A DNA stretch of 64,000 nucleotides from Triglochin maritima (Eukaryota > Streptophyta > Magnoliopsida > Alismatales > Juncaginaceae). Positions 26,310 through 35,947 of this stretch are shown here, piece after piece (position 1 is the first letter of the stretch; each line of letters opens with the position of its first letter). The notes beneath the pieces are model-generated. The model was not told the DNA's origin. It ran no database searches and worked only from the letters and a program-made list of their open reading frames with translations. A program made the translations under genes and the position numbers. The stretch covers positions 29,803,621-29,867,620 of the forward strand of contig OY821784.1 in NCBI GenBank assembly GCA_963682175.1, given 5' to 3'.

Positions 26310-26566
26310 TAGGGGTGTGCACGGACTGGTCCGGTCCGGATCGGATGGAACCGGTCCGGGTTTCGGTCCGGAGGTTTTCAATTTTTCGGGTCCGGTCTGG
26401 TCTGGTCCAGTTTTTTGTTTATTTAATTAAAAAAATCAGTTTTTGACCGGACCGGACCGATTCGGTCCGGTCTGGTCTTCGGTTCTCGAGTATCCGGTCC
26501 GGTCCGGTTTTCGGTCCGGACCCCTGATAAAAATCTGGTCCGGTCCAGACTGGATACTCATCCCTA
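26310..26566. mobile_element. Small hAT-type element built of GGTCCGG repeats
   Basis: This 257-bp element is flanked by a perfect 8-bp duplication, gttggaat (26302-26309 and 26567-26574), the length made by hAT transposases. The ends are short inverted repeats (TAGGGGTG left, TAGGGATG as right reverse complement). The interior is mostly repeats of GGTCCGG/CCGGACC. It has no coding capacity. Confidence 0.8.
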
Positions 26567-27120
26567 GTTGGAATGGATTTCGTTAATAAAACCAACTCAC
26601 ACGTTTTCAACGGGTGAAAGTGTTTTATTGAGTTATTTTATTTTTCTTTCAAAATTTCAAAAAGAACTTGTAAAAAAAATTCTTACAAGTGGAGGAAAGA
26701 AGGAAGTGGTCTTCCCACTTACCTTCCTATATTTTATTTTACGAAAGTATTTTAATAGAGTAGTTATATACGGACGCGAGCGTCCGTGACGCGTCCTACG
26801 TGGAATAACACGTCAGCTGCCAGTTCAGCGTCCAGTCAACCAAAACTTCTGCGCGGGGAAATGTAAATTACGAATTGTTGGGTGCGACGGTTCATTTCCC
26901 TGAATCACGATTTGTTGGGTGCGACGGTTCATTTCCGTGCGACGGTTCATTTCCCTAAATCACGATTAGACGGTTCGACTTCACGTACATCAGTAGCGGC
27001 GGTACAGCATTCGAGTAACTTTCCCCATTTCACCCGGAGTTCCTTTCCATACGCTCATCCAAAACCTTCATTGCTCCAAAACCTTTCCATTCCAGTAACG
27101 AAAACCAAGACAAGGCGAAA

Positions 27121-30100
27121 ATGGATCATTCTCTACCTGAAACCTCCATTGCTCCTGAAATTGTAGCCGCGCAGGTGTTTTGTCAACCATGTTCTTTCTG
27201 GTTCATTTTAAGGTTCATTATTGGCCTCTAACAATTTTTTTGTGTGGTTTAAGGGAAGCACGTACTACTTCCGCGAAACCAAGTGCGGTTTCGCGGCCCT
27301 TCACAAGCAGTTCGACCGGATGAAGGAGGAGGAGAAAAATGTCTTCCAACGGACGCCTTTCGGTCACTTCCTCAGCTTTCCTCACGTCACAACTGACAAC
27401 GAGATACTGGGTTGGTTCGTCGAACACTTCGACGCCAATGAAGTCGGTCTGAGAATAGCCACTGGGGTGGTCCCATTTACGGTAGAAGACGTCGCCCTTC
27501 TACTTGGACTAAGAGTACATGGGCAGAGAGTGGATATGGATGCCATGTACGTAGAGAAACGTGACGGGGTTAACCTCGACAACACCCAGCTACTGGGTCA
27601 TCTTACCGCCACGAGCAAGATGGGCGAGGAGGAGGAGCACGTCCGACTCCTTATTTCTATGATTTTCAATCATTTTTTGTTCTTCGATGGATCACTGCGA
27701 ACTAAAGCGTGGTACACGAAACACCTTAAGAACCTCAAGCGCCTCAAGAGATATGCGTGGGCAAATGCGGTTCACACTTTCTTGGTTGAAGGCCTGGAGG
27801 AAGCCCAACGGGACCTCTCGAGGAGGAGATCATCAGCGAACTTCTCTATGAAGCAGGGCTACGTGTCTGGTTGCGTTGCCGTATTACAAGTAAGCATCTT
27901 GGTTCGGAATGAGTATTGTGTCAGTCCGGAGTAGTGTTGGTTTATGTCCGGAATAAGTGTGTTGCCTGTCCAGAATAGTCCTGTATGTGTCCGGAATGAT
28001 TGTCTTGCCTGTCCGGAATACGTCTTGTGTCTGTCCGGAATACGTCTTGTGTCTGTCCTGAATAGTGTTGTCTCTGTCCGGAATAAGTGTCTTGAGGTTG
28101 TCCGGAATAAGTGTCTTGTGGTTGTCCGGAATGAGTGTTGTGTCAGTCCGGAGTAGTGTTGGTTTATGTCCGGAATAAGTGTGTTGCCTGTCCGGAATAG
28201 TCCTGTATGTGTCCGGAATGATTGTCTTGTCTGTCCGGAATACGTCTTGTGTCTGTCCGGGATACGTCTTGTGTCTCTCCGGAATAGTGTTGTCTCTGTC
28301 CGGAATAAGTCTTGTGTCTGTCCGGGATAAGTTTTATGTCTGTCCTCAATAGTGTTGTCTCTGTCCGGAATAAGTGTCTTGAGGTTGTCCGGAATGAGTG
28401 TTGTCTCTGTCCGGAATAAGTGTGTTGCCTGTCCGGAATAAGTGTGTTGCCAGTCCGGAATAGTCCTGTATGTGTCCGGAATGAGTGTCTTGTCTGTCCG
28501 GAATACGTCTTGTGTCTGTCCGGAATAAGTAATTTGTATGTCCGGAATACATCTGCGTCTGTCCGGAATAAGAGTTGTGTCTGTCCGGAATAAGAATTGT
28601 GTCTGTCCGGAATTAGTGTTTGGTCTTTCTGATTAACGTTATGAGACTGTCTTAGGGAAGTTATGTTTCTGTTTTTTAACTCATTCCTGTTTTCAGGTGT
28701 GGCTTTGCGAGAAGTTCAAATTGGGGGATCCCCGGTCAGCATTTCCACGGTTCAAGTGTTGGACCGAAATGTTTAGCAGACGCCAAATCCTTAGAAAATG
28801 GGAAGATCGAGGCATCAACTTGTCCCGGATATACTCGGGCCAATTTGAGTTGAAGGGCACCCCAAAACTCAGTGCACGGGAGCATTCACTGTTGTCAGAG
28901 GATCAATTTCCTCCTGCAGCAGCAACTCCCGCAGCGAAGGAAACACCTTCAACTCCTGCAGAAGCAACGGTCGCCTCGAAGGAAACACCTTCAACATCCA
29001 CTCTACCAAGGATACAACTCAGTGAATGCAGCATTCCATGTGACCCACTGCTACAAGAGTTGGAACTTAGTGAGGTGAAGACGAAATGGCTGCGAGCCGA
29101 AGCAGCACTTAGGGAGGCGACCGTTAAAATTAACAACCTGGAGGAAGAACTCCGGATCTCTCAAGAAGAGTGTCGTGAGCTGAGAGTCCGTGGGGAGGAG
29201 GAAGAGAGGGAAAAGAGGGAGGAGGAAGAGAGAAATAAGAGGGAGGCGGAGGAGAGGGAAGAGAGGGAGGAGGAAGAGAGAAATAAGAGGGAGGCGGAGG
29301 AGAGGGAAAATAGGGAGGAGGAAGAGAGAAGTAAGAGGGAGGCGGAGGAGAGGGAGAAGAGAGAGGAGGAAGAGAGGGAGAAGAGAGAGGAGGAAGAAAG
29401 GAAGAAGAGGAACGAGGAAGAGAGGGAGAAGAGGGAGGAGGAAGAGAAGAAGAGGGAGGAGAATGAGAGGAATAAGAGGGAGGAGGATGAGAAGAAGAAG
29501 AGGGAGGAGGATGAGAAGCATAAGAGGGAGGAGGAAGAGAGGAAGAGGAGGGAGGAGGAAGAGAGGAAGAGAAGGGAGGAGGAGGATGAGAAGAAGAGGA
29601 GGGAGGAGGATGAGAGGAATAAGAGGGAGGAGGAAGAGAGGAGGAAGAGGAAGGAGGAAGAGAGAAAAAAGAGGAGGGAGGAGGAGGATGAGAGGAATAA
29701 GAGGGAGGAGGAAGAGAGGAAGACGAGGAAGGAGGAAGAGAGAAAAAGGCGGAGGGAGGAAGAGAGGAAGAAGAGGGAGGAGGAAGACAGGAAGAAGAGG
29801 AAGGAGGAAGAGGGAGAGAAGAGGACGGAGGAAGAGAGAAAAAAGCGGAGGGAGGAAGAGGGAGAGAAGAGGAAGGAGGAAGAAAGGAAGGAGGAAGTTA
29901 TGAGGAGACAGGAGGAAAGAAAGAGGAAGGCTGGGGTTGCGCTTCCGCTTTTGCACCCTCAAAAAATGCGGACCATTAAACCACGCTTGCGCACAGAACA
30001 CATAGACGAAGCGCAAAGCAAATCTAGCCAATATGAGGCACAGAAGATTGCCGCAGAAAAACAAGAAGAAATAAAGGAGGCCGAAGAAGCCACCATAAAA

Positions 30101-30919
30101 ACAAAAGGGCTCGAAGAAGCCAGTGAAGAAACAGCGAAAGATGAACTGGCCGCCCATGTTTCGTCCACGAGGCCAGATGTGGATGAGACCGCCTTGAGAA
30201 CGCTGACCAATGATGAGGTACATCGTTTATTGAATGCAACGGCTCCCGAGCGAGAAGCAAAAGATATTATCTGGAGGGGGGTTCTCAGCATTATCAGCAG
30301 GGGTGATCTCAAGGAAATAATTTCGCGAGGCACAGAAATCACCAACGAAACTCTTGACGGCCTAATTGAGGTACTCGTCAGAAGAGGAGGGCAAAAAAAG
30401 GTGGTCTGCTTATCAACCTTCGAATCGGAAATGATTGTGGAGGGACAGGGAGAAGATATAAAGAAAGATTATTTACTCCCAAAAATTGAAGGACTTAATG
30501 TGGAGGAAGTCGTCATCGCACAGCCATGCTGTTTGTCCGGCCACTGGACTCTGTTCGTTGCCCACGGACCTCGATCAGAGTTCATTCAGTACAACAGCAT
30601 CTCCCGAACGCTGAAAAGAGGTGAAAATCCTAACCGTTTAGTCGGAACTCATGAATGCACCGCGTCTAAGATAGCGGGATTCTGGCGAGGGTTTTTGGCG
30701 GTCGAATGGCCACTGAGAGTTGACAGGAAGGGTAGCCAACGACAGCTAGCGGGGAGTAACGACTACGGGCCATACGTTTTGTACTGGATCAAGCATTTGA
30801 TGGAGAATGCTGATCCGACGAAGCCGAAGCAGAGCAAGGTTCTTCACCGTTTTAGAGGCGATTTGGCCAATTTCTTACTCGAAGACTCTGGGATGTGCGA
30901 TCAACAATACACGCCCTGA
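27121..30919 (+). CDS. MULE-encoded DUF1985/PMD-like protein with charged helix and Cys-less Ulp1-like domain
   Basis: Predicted exons are 27121-27174, 27254-27889 and 28697-30919, in frame with GT-AG borders, giving 970 residues with no stop. The start is the ATG at 27121; the frame at 27221 has no ATG and is better read as intron. Residues 19 to about 260 resemble DUF1985/plant mobile domain proteins (FQRTPFGHFL, VPFTVEDVALLLGLRV, YVSGCVAVLQ joined across intron 2 to VWLCEKF). Residues about 395-643 are almost only Glu, Arg, Lys, Asn and Asp, a long charged coiled coil or single helix. The C-terminal part resembles Ulp1/C48 SUMO proteases: catalytic His at about 846 (SGHWTLF) is present, but the usual Asp is Asn (QYNSI, about 863) and the usual Cys is Tyr (SNDYGPYVL, about 920). 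It is probably not a working protease. Intron 2 is filled by a TCCGGA array. Confidence 0.85.
27900..28660 (+). repeat. TCCGGA motif array 1 (intron 2 of the DUF1985/Ulp1-like gene)
   Basis: About 29 copies of a core TCCGG occur, mostly as TGTCCGGAATAAGTGT or TGTCCGGAATACGTCTTG, spaced about 20-30 bases apart. Part of the array (about 27923-28075) is repeated as a larger block at about 28141-28290. The array fills nearly the whole intron and stops before the 3' splice site. Confidence 0.93.
29184..29935 (+). repeat. Long purine-only coding tract
   Basis: Some 750 bases of the plus strand are almost only A and G. They encode the charged-helix region in repeats such as EEEREKREEEERKKR. The repeats are imperfect and vary in length. 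The long open frames on the minus strand (29051-30223) and in the second plus frame (29190-29903) are by-products of this composition. Confidence 0.9.
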
Positions 30920-31046
30920 AAATGTTTCAATTTTTTTTCCCAAAGTTATACATGTATACATGTTAAAATTACATAGACTATTTGAATGATTTATCAATAC
31001 AAGGACATTTGGTGTTGGTTTTTTATATATAAATGATTTTCTTTTT

Positions 31047-32027
31047 TCCGGACATACATGATACGTAATCCGGACGGACATATAACGTAATCCGGACAGA
31101 CAAACAATGTAATCCGGACAGCCTAATTACGTATTCCGGACATACTGGTAACTTAATCAGGACATAAATAAAACTTATTCCGGACGGACATATAACGTAA
31201 TCCGGACAGACAAACAATGTAATCCGGACTGCCTAATTACGTATTCCGGACATACTGGTCACTTAATCAGGACATAAATAAAACGTAATCCGGACATTGA
31301 TGTTACGTAATCCGGACATACTGGTAACTTAATCCGGACATAAATACAACTTATTCCGGACAGAAATTAACGTAATCCGGACAGACAAACAATGTAATTC
31401 GTACAGCCTAAGTACGTCTTCCGGACATACTGGTCACTTAATCCGGACATAAATAAAACATAAACCGGACATACTGTTAACTTAATCCGGACATAAATAA
31501 AACTTATTCCGGACGGACATATAACGTAATCCGGACAGACAACAATGTAATCCGGACGGCCTAATTACGTATTCCGGACATACTGATCACTTAATCCGGA
31601 CATAAATAAAACTTATTCCGGACAGACATATAACGTAATCCGGACAGACAAACAATGTAATCCGGACGGACATATAACGTAATCCGGACATACTGGTAAC
31701 TTAATCCGGACATAAATACAACTTATTCCGGACAGATATTAACGTAATCCGGACAGACAAACAATGTAATTCGTACAGCCTAAGTACGTCTTCCGGACAT
31801 ACTGGTCACTTAATCCGGACATAAATAAAACATAAACCGGACATACTGTTAACTTAATCCGGACATAAATAAAACTTATTCCGGACGGATATATAATGTA
31901 ATCCGGACAGACAAACAATGTAATCCGGACGGCCTAATTACGTATTCCGGACATACTGGTCACTTAATCCGGACTTAAATAAAAAATAAACCGGACAGAC
32001 ATATAACGTAATCAGGGCAGACATACA
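31047..32027 (-). repeat. CCGGA motif array 2 (between the convergent MULE genes)
   Basis: About 40 copies of CCGGA occur, as TAATCCGGACAGACA, TTATTCCGGACGGACA or TAAACCGGACATA, every 20-30 bases. The orientation is opposite to array 1 (minus-strand reading TGTCCGGATTA). Higher-order units of about 110-120 bases repeat several times. The array lies in the space between the two 3' ends. Confidence 0.93.
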
Positions 32028-32221
32028 ACAAACCAAAATTACTTAATATATTTGTCGCCATGAGAAATTAATTCACAAACGATCAAGCAAAGAAAGGGTT
32101 GAATCTTATGCAATAATACAATGACTTTCAACAAAATTACATACAATGACTTTCAACAAAATTACAATGACTTTCAACAAAATTACATAGGAATAATTCC
32201 AACCAAGGACAAATACAATAA

Positions 32222-35004
32222 TCAAGGAGGAACTCTCTCGTAATGCAAATTCATGTCCCAGTCATCGAAATCGTGATCCCCCGGTTTGGGTGCTGCAGGG
32301 TGTAACGGGGGTAGAGCCTTCTTCCTGTTGATTTTCTTAACGTTACTTTTAATTATTTTCTCAGACAAAGAAATCCGTCGTTTGCTCGGCGGTCTGCCTT
32401 TCCGTATTGTCTTATCCGGATTGAGAACGGATGTACCAGCGAACACAGGATCAGGTCGTTGCATACGTTCCTTAAGCAACTCAAGTGCCTCTACCGCCTG
32501 AAGATATCTGTCGTTTGAGTCGAAAGCGGCCTCGGCGATCCAAAGCGCACGACCCATTATGTCGTCGTGGCGACGAAGCGCAACGTTCCCCGTTATGCCG
32601 CTTTGAAGAGGAAACTTGACTCCATAGCTCCTTCGGATATCCTTCCTCCATCGGTGGACGATGTAAGACTCGGGGAGCAACGCGTTTGGATGTATTCGGG
32701 CAATAACAACATAAACGTGACAACATAGGATACCGACGTGATAAAACATCCTGCAATCGCATACCCACTTCTCATCGATAATTTGCACTGTGAACCGTTT
32801 CGACAATGGGAGGATATGTGTCAATACATGTTCGGTCACGTTGAAGTGCAATGTGTCGTCCTCGTTGAACTCATCCTTGATGTCGCAGTACATCATCTTC
32901 CCAATTTCTAACTGCACCTTCTTGAAGACACCCACCGTATACAACTCGCTCAATTGCCTCTCGAATGGATATTTCGAAATCAATTGCGGAGCCTTATGGT
33001 GACAATCGAAATCAGACTGAGCTTCCTTCTCATACTTGTGGCGTAGTGCGAGTTCGTATTGTTGAACGAACTGCTTAAGTGTCGTCCTTGATGTGAGGTA
33101 CTTATCGAAGAAGGCGTTCATACCCTCACTTCTCTGGGTTGATGCCATTCCGGCGGAAAAACAATCCCGCGAAAATGCAGGTACCCAGTGCTCTCGAATT
33201 GCATAAATGGATCAGAGCCAATTATTGTCGTGCAACTCGAAATCATCTAGAAATCCCTGCCAATTCCGCTCGAATTCTGCCGTAGTCTTGGAATCGAATA
33301 CACAGTTGTTGAGGTCAAACAACGTATGCTCCCGGTACTTCTTGGGCAGCTTCACAGGGGCCTTATTCATTATGTGCCATATACAAAATCTGTGCCGCGC
33401 TTCAGGGAACACAGTCCTCACAGCCGAAGCTATGGCGCCACATTGGTCTGTTATGATCGCCGGGGGGCTTGTATCTGCACACAACGCGATCAAGATAAAA
33501 ACATATGTTAATCCGGACAGAAATAACGTAAACCGGACAGACGTCAAGGGTAAACCGGACGAGCAAAAGACGTAAACCGGACAGACGTAAGGGATAAACC
33601 GGACGAGCAAAATACGTAAACCGGACAGGCGTCAAGGGTAAACCGGACAGACGTAAGGGATAAACCGGACGCGCAAAAAACGTAAACCGGACAGACGTAA
33701 GGGATAAACCGGACGAGCAAAATACGTAAACCGGACAGACGTAAGGGATAAAAAGGACGAGCAAAAGACGTAAACCAGACAGACGTAAGGGATAAACCGG
33801 ACGAGCAAAAGACATAAACAGGACAGACGTAAGGGATAAACCGGACGAGCAAAATACGTAAACCGGACAGACGTAAAGGATAAACCGGACGAGCAAAAGA
33901 CGTAAACCGGACAGACGTAAGGGAGTAACCGGACAGGCACACAACGTAAAATGGACAAAGCCGGACAAAATAAAACACGTACCGTTCATGCACGTCAACC
34001 ATGTTTGGAACAACCAAATGTAATTTTGTGTCGTCTCGGAAGAGAGGAGTGCGCAACCGAGTAGGACGGACTGGTAGTGGTGATTTACCCCCACAAATGG
34101 GGCAAAAGGCATGTCATACTTGTTTGTTATGTATGTTGTGTCGAAACATATTGCATCTCCAAAGTAAGAGTAAGCAGCTCGAGAACGACTGTCGGCCCAG
34201 AACACATTTCGTAGTCTGCCTTCGTCGTCCATATCCATTACGTAAAAGAAGCGGGAATCATTCTTCTGCATCCTGATGAAATAATCTTGGATAGCTTGCG
34301 CATCTCCTGGTCCCATTTTGAGGTTTCTAACCTCGTTCACAACATTCCTGCGAAACATAATTTTTATGACAAAGCTAAATGCGTAACTTCAACCAGGTTA
34401 AGTGGAGAATAAATAACCTTAGGTCCCGCTCGTTGAAAGACAATTTATCGTGACCTCCAGCTTCGACCACAAAAGATTGCATGGTCTTGGCGGCAGATAT
34501 ACCGGCAGCATCATTGCACGAAATGCGTGCTCTGGCGGACTCCGGGACGGATCGTTTTTGTCGGAGGAAGCGCATCTGGTCTTCCGACAACATGGCGTGA
34601 TTATGTTCGAGATCTACGTAGTTAATTACGTAGCCTCTGGATGGATTACCGGAGACCCTAATCCGAGCAGTGCATTCGACCCTACCGGATAACCTATGTT
34701 TCGGTCTACCTTCACCTTGGTGTCCGGGAGCATTACCTTCCTTTGAGCAAGTAAGAGTGGCCCGTATTACAACACCATGACCGTAATGAGATTGCCTTAT
34801 CTTCACACCAAAACCACCGGAATCGGTGTATGAAACGTAAAATGCTTTGGCTTCTTCGAAGGAAGGAAAATTCATCATCACTTGAGGGACGTTGGAGGCA
34901 TGAGCCGGCTGTGAGGACACATTTACGAGTGCCATTACAGTACAACAAAAATGGAGGAAGGAGAGAAGAAGGAATGGTTCGTAGGATCGGAATAACCTAG
35001 ACAC
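32222..35004 (-). pseudogene. FAR1/FHY3-type MULE transposase, one in-frame stop
   Basis: The predicted minus-strand exons are 35004-34418, 34347-33983 and 33474-32222, with GT-AG borders and matching phases. A later ATG at 34935 (MALVNVSS) may be the true start. Exon 1 holds a FAR1 DNA-binding domain (FPSFEEAKAFYVSYT, then Cys/His residues ending DLEHNH). Exon 2 has the MULE domain with FDTTYITNKY. Exon 3 has IITDQCGAI and CIWHIMNK, then STQRSEGMN, which together give the D-D-E residues. A SWIM-type zinc finger follows (WVCDCRMF, ILCCHV) and a basic RKGRPPSKRR segment near the end. The only break I see is TGA (plus 33212-33214) between NNWL and SIYAIREHW. Intron 2 is filled by array 3. Confidence 0.88.
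33498..33970 (-). repeat. CCGGAC motif array 3 (intron 2 of the transposase)
   Basis: About 18 copies of CCGGAC alternate as GTAAACCGGACAGACGTAAG and GATAAACCGGACGAGCAAAA, spaced about 25 bases. The intron runs from the donor at 33982 to the acceptor at 33475, and the array fills most of it. In the sense of the transposase transcript the motif reads GTCCGGTTTA, close to the GTCCGGAATA of array 1. Confidence 0.93.
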
Positions 35005-35137
35005 TCATATTTGTATCTCCGTGACGCGCCAAACAATAAGAAAGAAGACGGAGGACGTGCTGATTTGAAAAACATTAAATGCGATGGTGGACGCATCGGG
35101 AAAATAAAACAACAGCAACAAAAAATCAGGAGTAAGT

Positions 35138-35285
35138 AGTTCGTCTGTCCGGAATAAGTGTTCCGTCTGTCCGGAATAAGTATTCCAACTGTCCGGAATA
35201 AATAGTAACTGTGTCCGGAATAAGTTACGTGCTTGTCCAGAAACTAAAGAAAATGACTGATGTGTGTGTCCGGAAAAAATGAATT
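35138..35285 (+). repeat. TCCGGAATAA motif array 4 (upstream of the transposase)
   Basis: Five TCCGGA cores, mostly TGTCCGGAATAAGT, lie 130-280 bases upstream of the first ATG of the transposase, where its promoter should be. The motif is the same as in array 1 and in the same plus-strand orientation. Confidence 0.85.
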
Positions 35286-35639
35286 TAATAAAGAGAAGGG
35301 AAGAAATAGGAGGACGAATGTGTAGGAGCGCCAACATGATGAAAGAATGGAGTGATTTGAGACGCATTAATGAGGGATGGCGAGGGATGACGAAATTTGT
35401 ACGAAACAAGGAATAAACTAAACAAAGGAATTGTTTCTGGGGAGAGAGCGAACTCAGCCGCGTCTGCTGACTGGGTTGCCCACATCAGCCATTCTGCTGA
35501 CTGGGTTAGCAGCGTCCATGACGCGAAGCGTTCAACAAACATTATTTTAATATATATATTCGGTTTATTTTTTGTTACTTATTTTGCCACATTGTGTTTT
35601 AATTCCATTCACAAGTTGTTCTGACAAGTACGGATTATA

Positions 35640-35880
35640 CTATCGAATTGAATTTTATATACAAACTACCTTTCCCTTGTAATTATATATACATCACAAT
35701 TTTATACATACAATTGACTTGCATTATTAGGCATTTTTGAATATTCCTTCATGAAATATAATATGAAACTAGACATAAGACCCTTTCCATCTGTCTCATT
35801 GTCTCTCCACTCTCTTGTTTAATTTGATCGTGAAATTGTTGGAGTCCTCGCTAAACACCCATTCTTTTTAAATTTTTTAT
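35640..35880 (+). repeat. Copy of the GGH 3' flank
   Basis: The bases at about 35725-35870 repeat those at about 25181-25330 in the same order and strand, with scattered differences. The shared part begins near GCATTA..GGCATT and runs past TGAAACTAGAC. It could be a piece of a duplicated GGH gene end or a transposon terminus present at both places. Confidence 0.55.
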
Positions 35881-35947
35881 ATGTTTTGTTATTTTAAATT
35901 ATTTCAGATTTCGTTGCAAGATTTCGGTGGTGACGAGGTAGATTATA

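Larger units (their letters stand above)
26758..35542. mobile_element. MULE with FAR1-type transposase and DUF1985/Ulp1-like gene
   Basis: The element has two convergent genes: 27121-30919 (plus) and 32222-35004 (minus). Noncoding motif arrays at 27900-28660, 31047-32027, 33498-33970 and 35138-35285 share the core TCCGG/CCGGA. A 10-bp direct repeat, tattttaata, lies at 26748-26757 and 35543-35552 and could be the 9-11 bp target duplication that MULEs make, but it is AT-rich and could be chance. No long terminal inverted repeat is visible. A 15-mer AGCGTCC(G/A)TGACGCG lies in direct orientation near both ends (26779-26793, 35511-35525). The limits are therefore provisional. The two genes, the shared arrays and the lack of inverted repeats resemble VANDAL-type MULEs. 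Confidence 0.7.

Noticed and set aside
29190..29903. Second plus-strand frame rich in Gly and Arg
   Set aside because: It is an alternative frame of the same purine tract, inside an intact gene in another frame.
29051..30223. Minus-strand 390-codon Leu/Phe/Pro-rich open frame
   Set aside because: It is the complement of the purine-only tract coding for the charged helix on the plus strand. Composition explains its openness.
27900..32027. Regularly spaced repeats resembling a CRISPR array
   Set aside because: Repeats are short (10-16 bases), degenerate, lie in plant introns and intergenic space, and the spacers are themselves similar. There are no cas genes and the genome is eukaryotic.
33544..34056. 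Minus-strand frames with repeats like PVYPLRLSGL
   Set aside because: These are translations of the CCGGAC array in transposase intron 2, not protein domains.
26758..35542. Long terminal inverted repeats for the MULE
   Set aside because: I compared both proposed ends in both orientations and found no convincing inverted match, only a direct 15-mer and short GC-rich palindromes.
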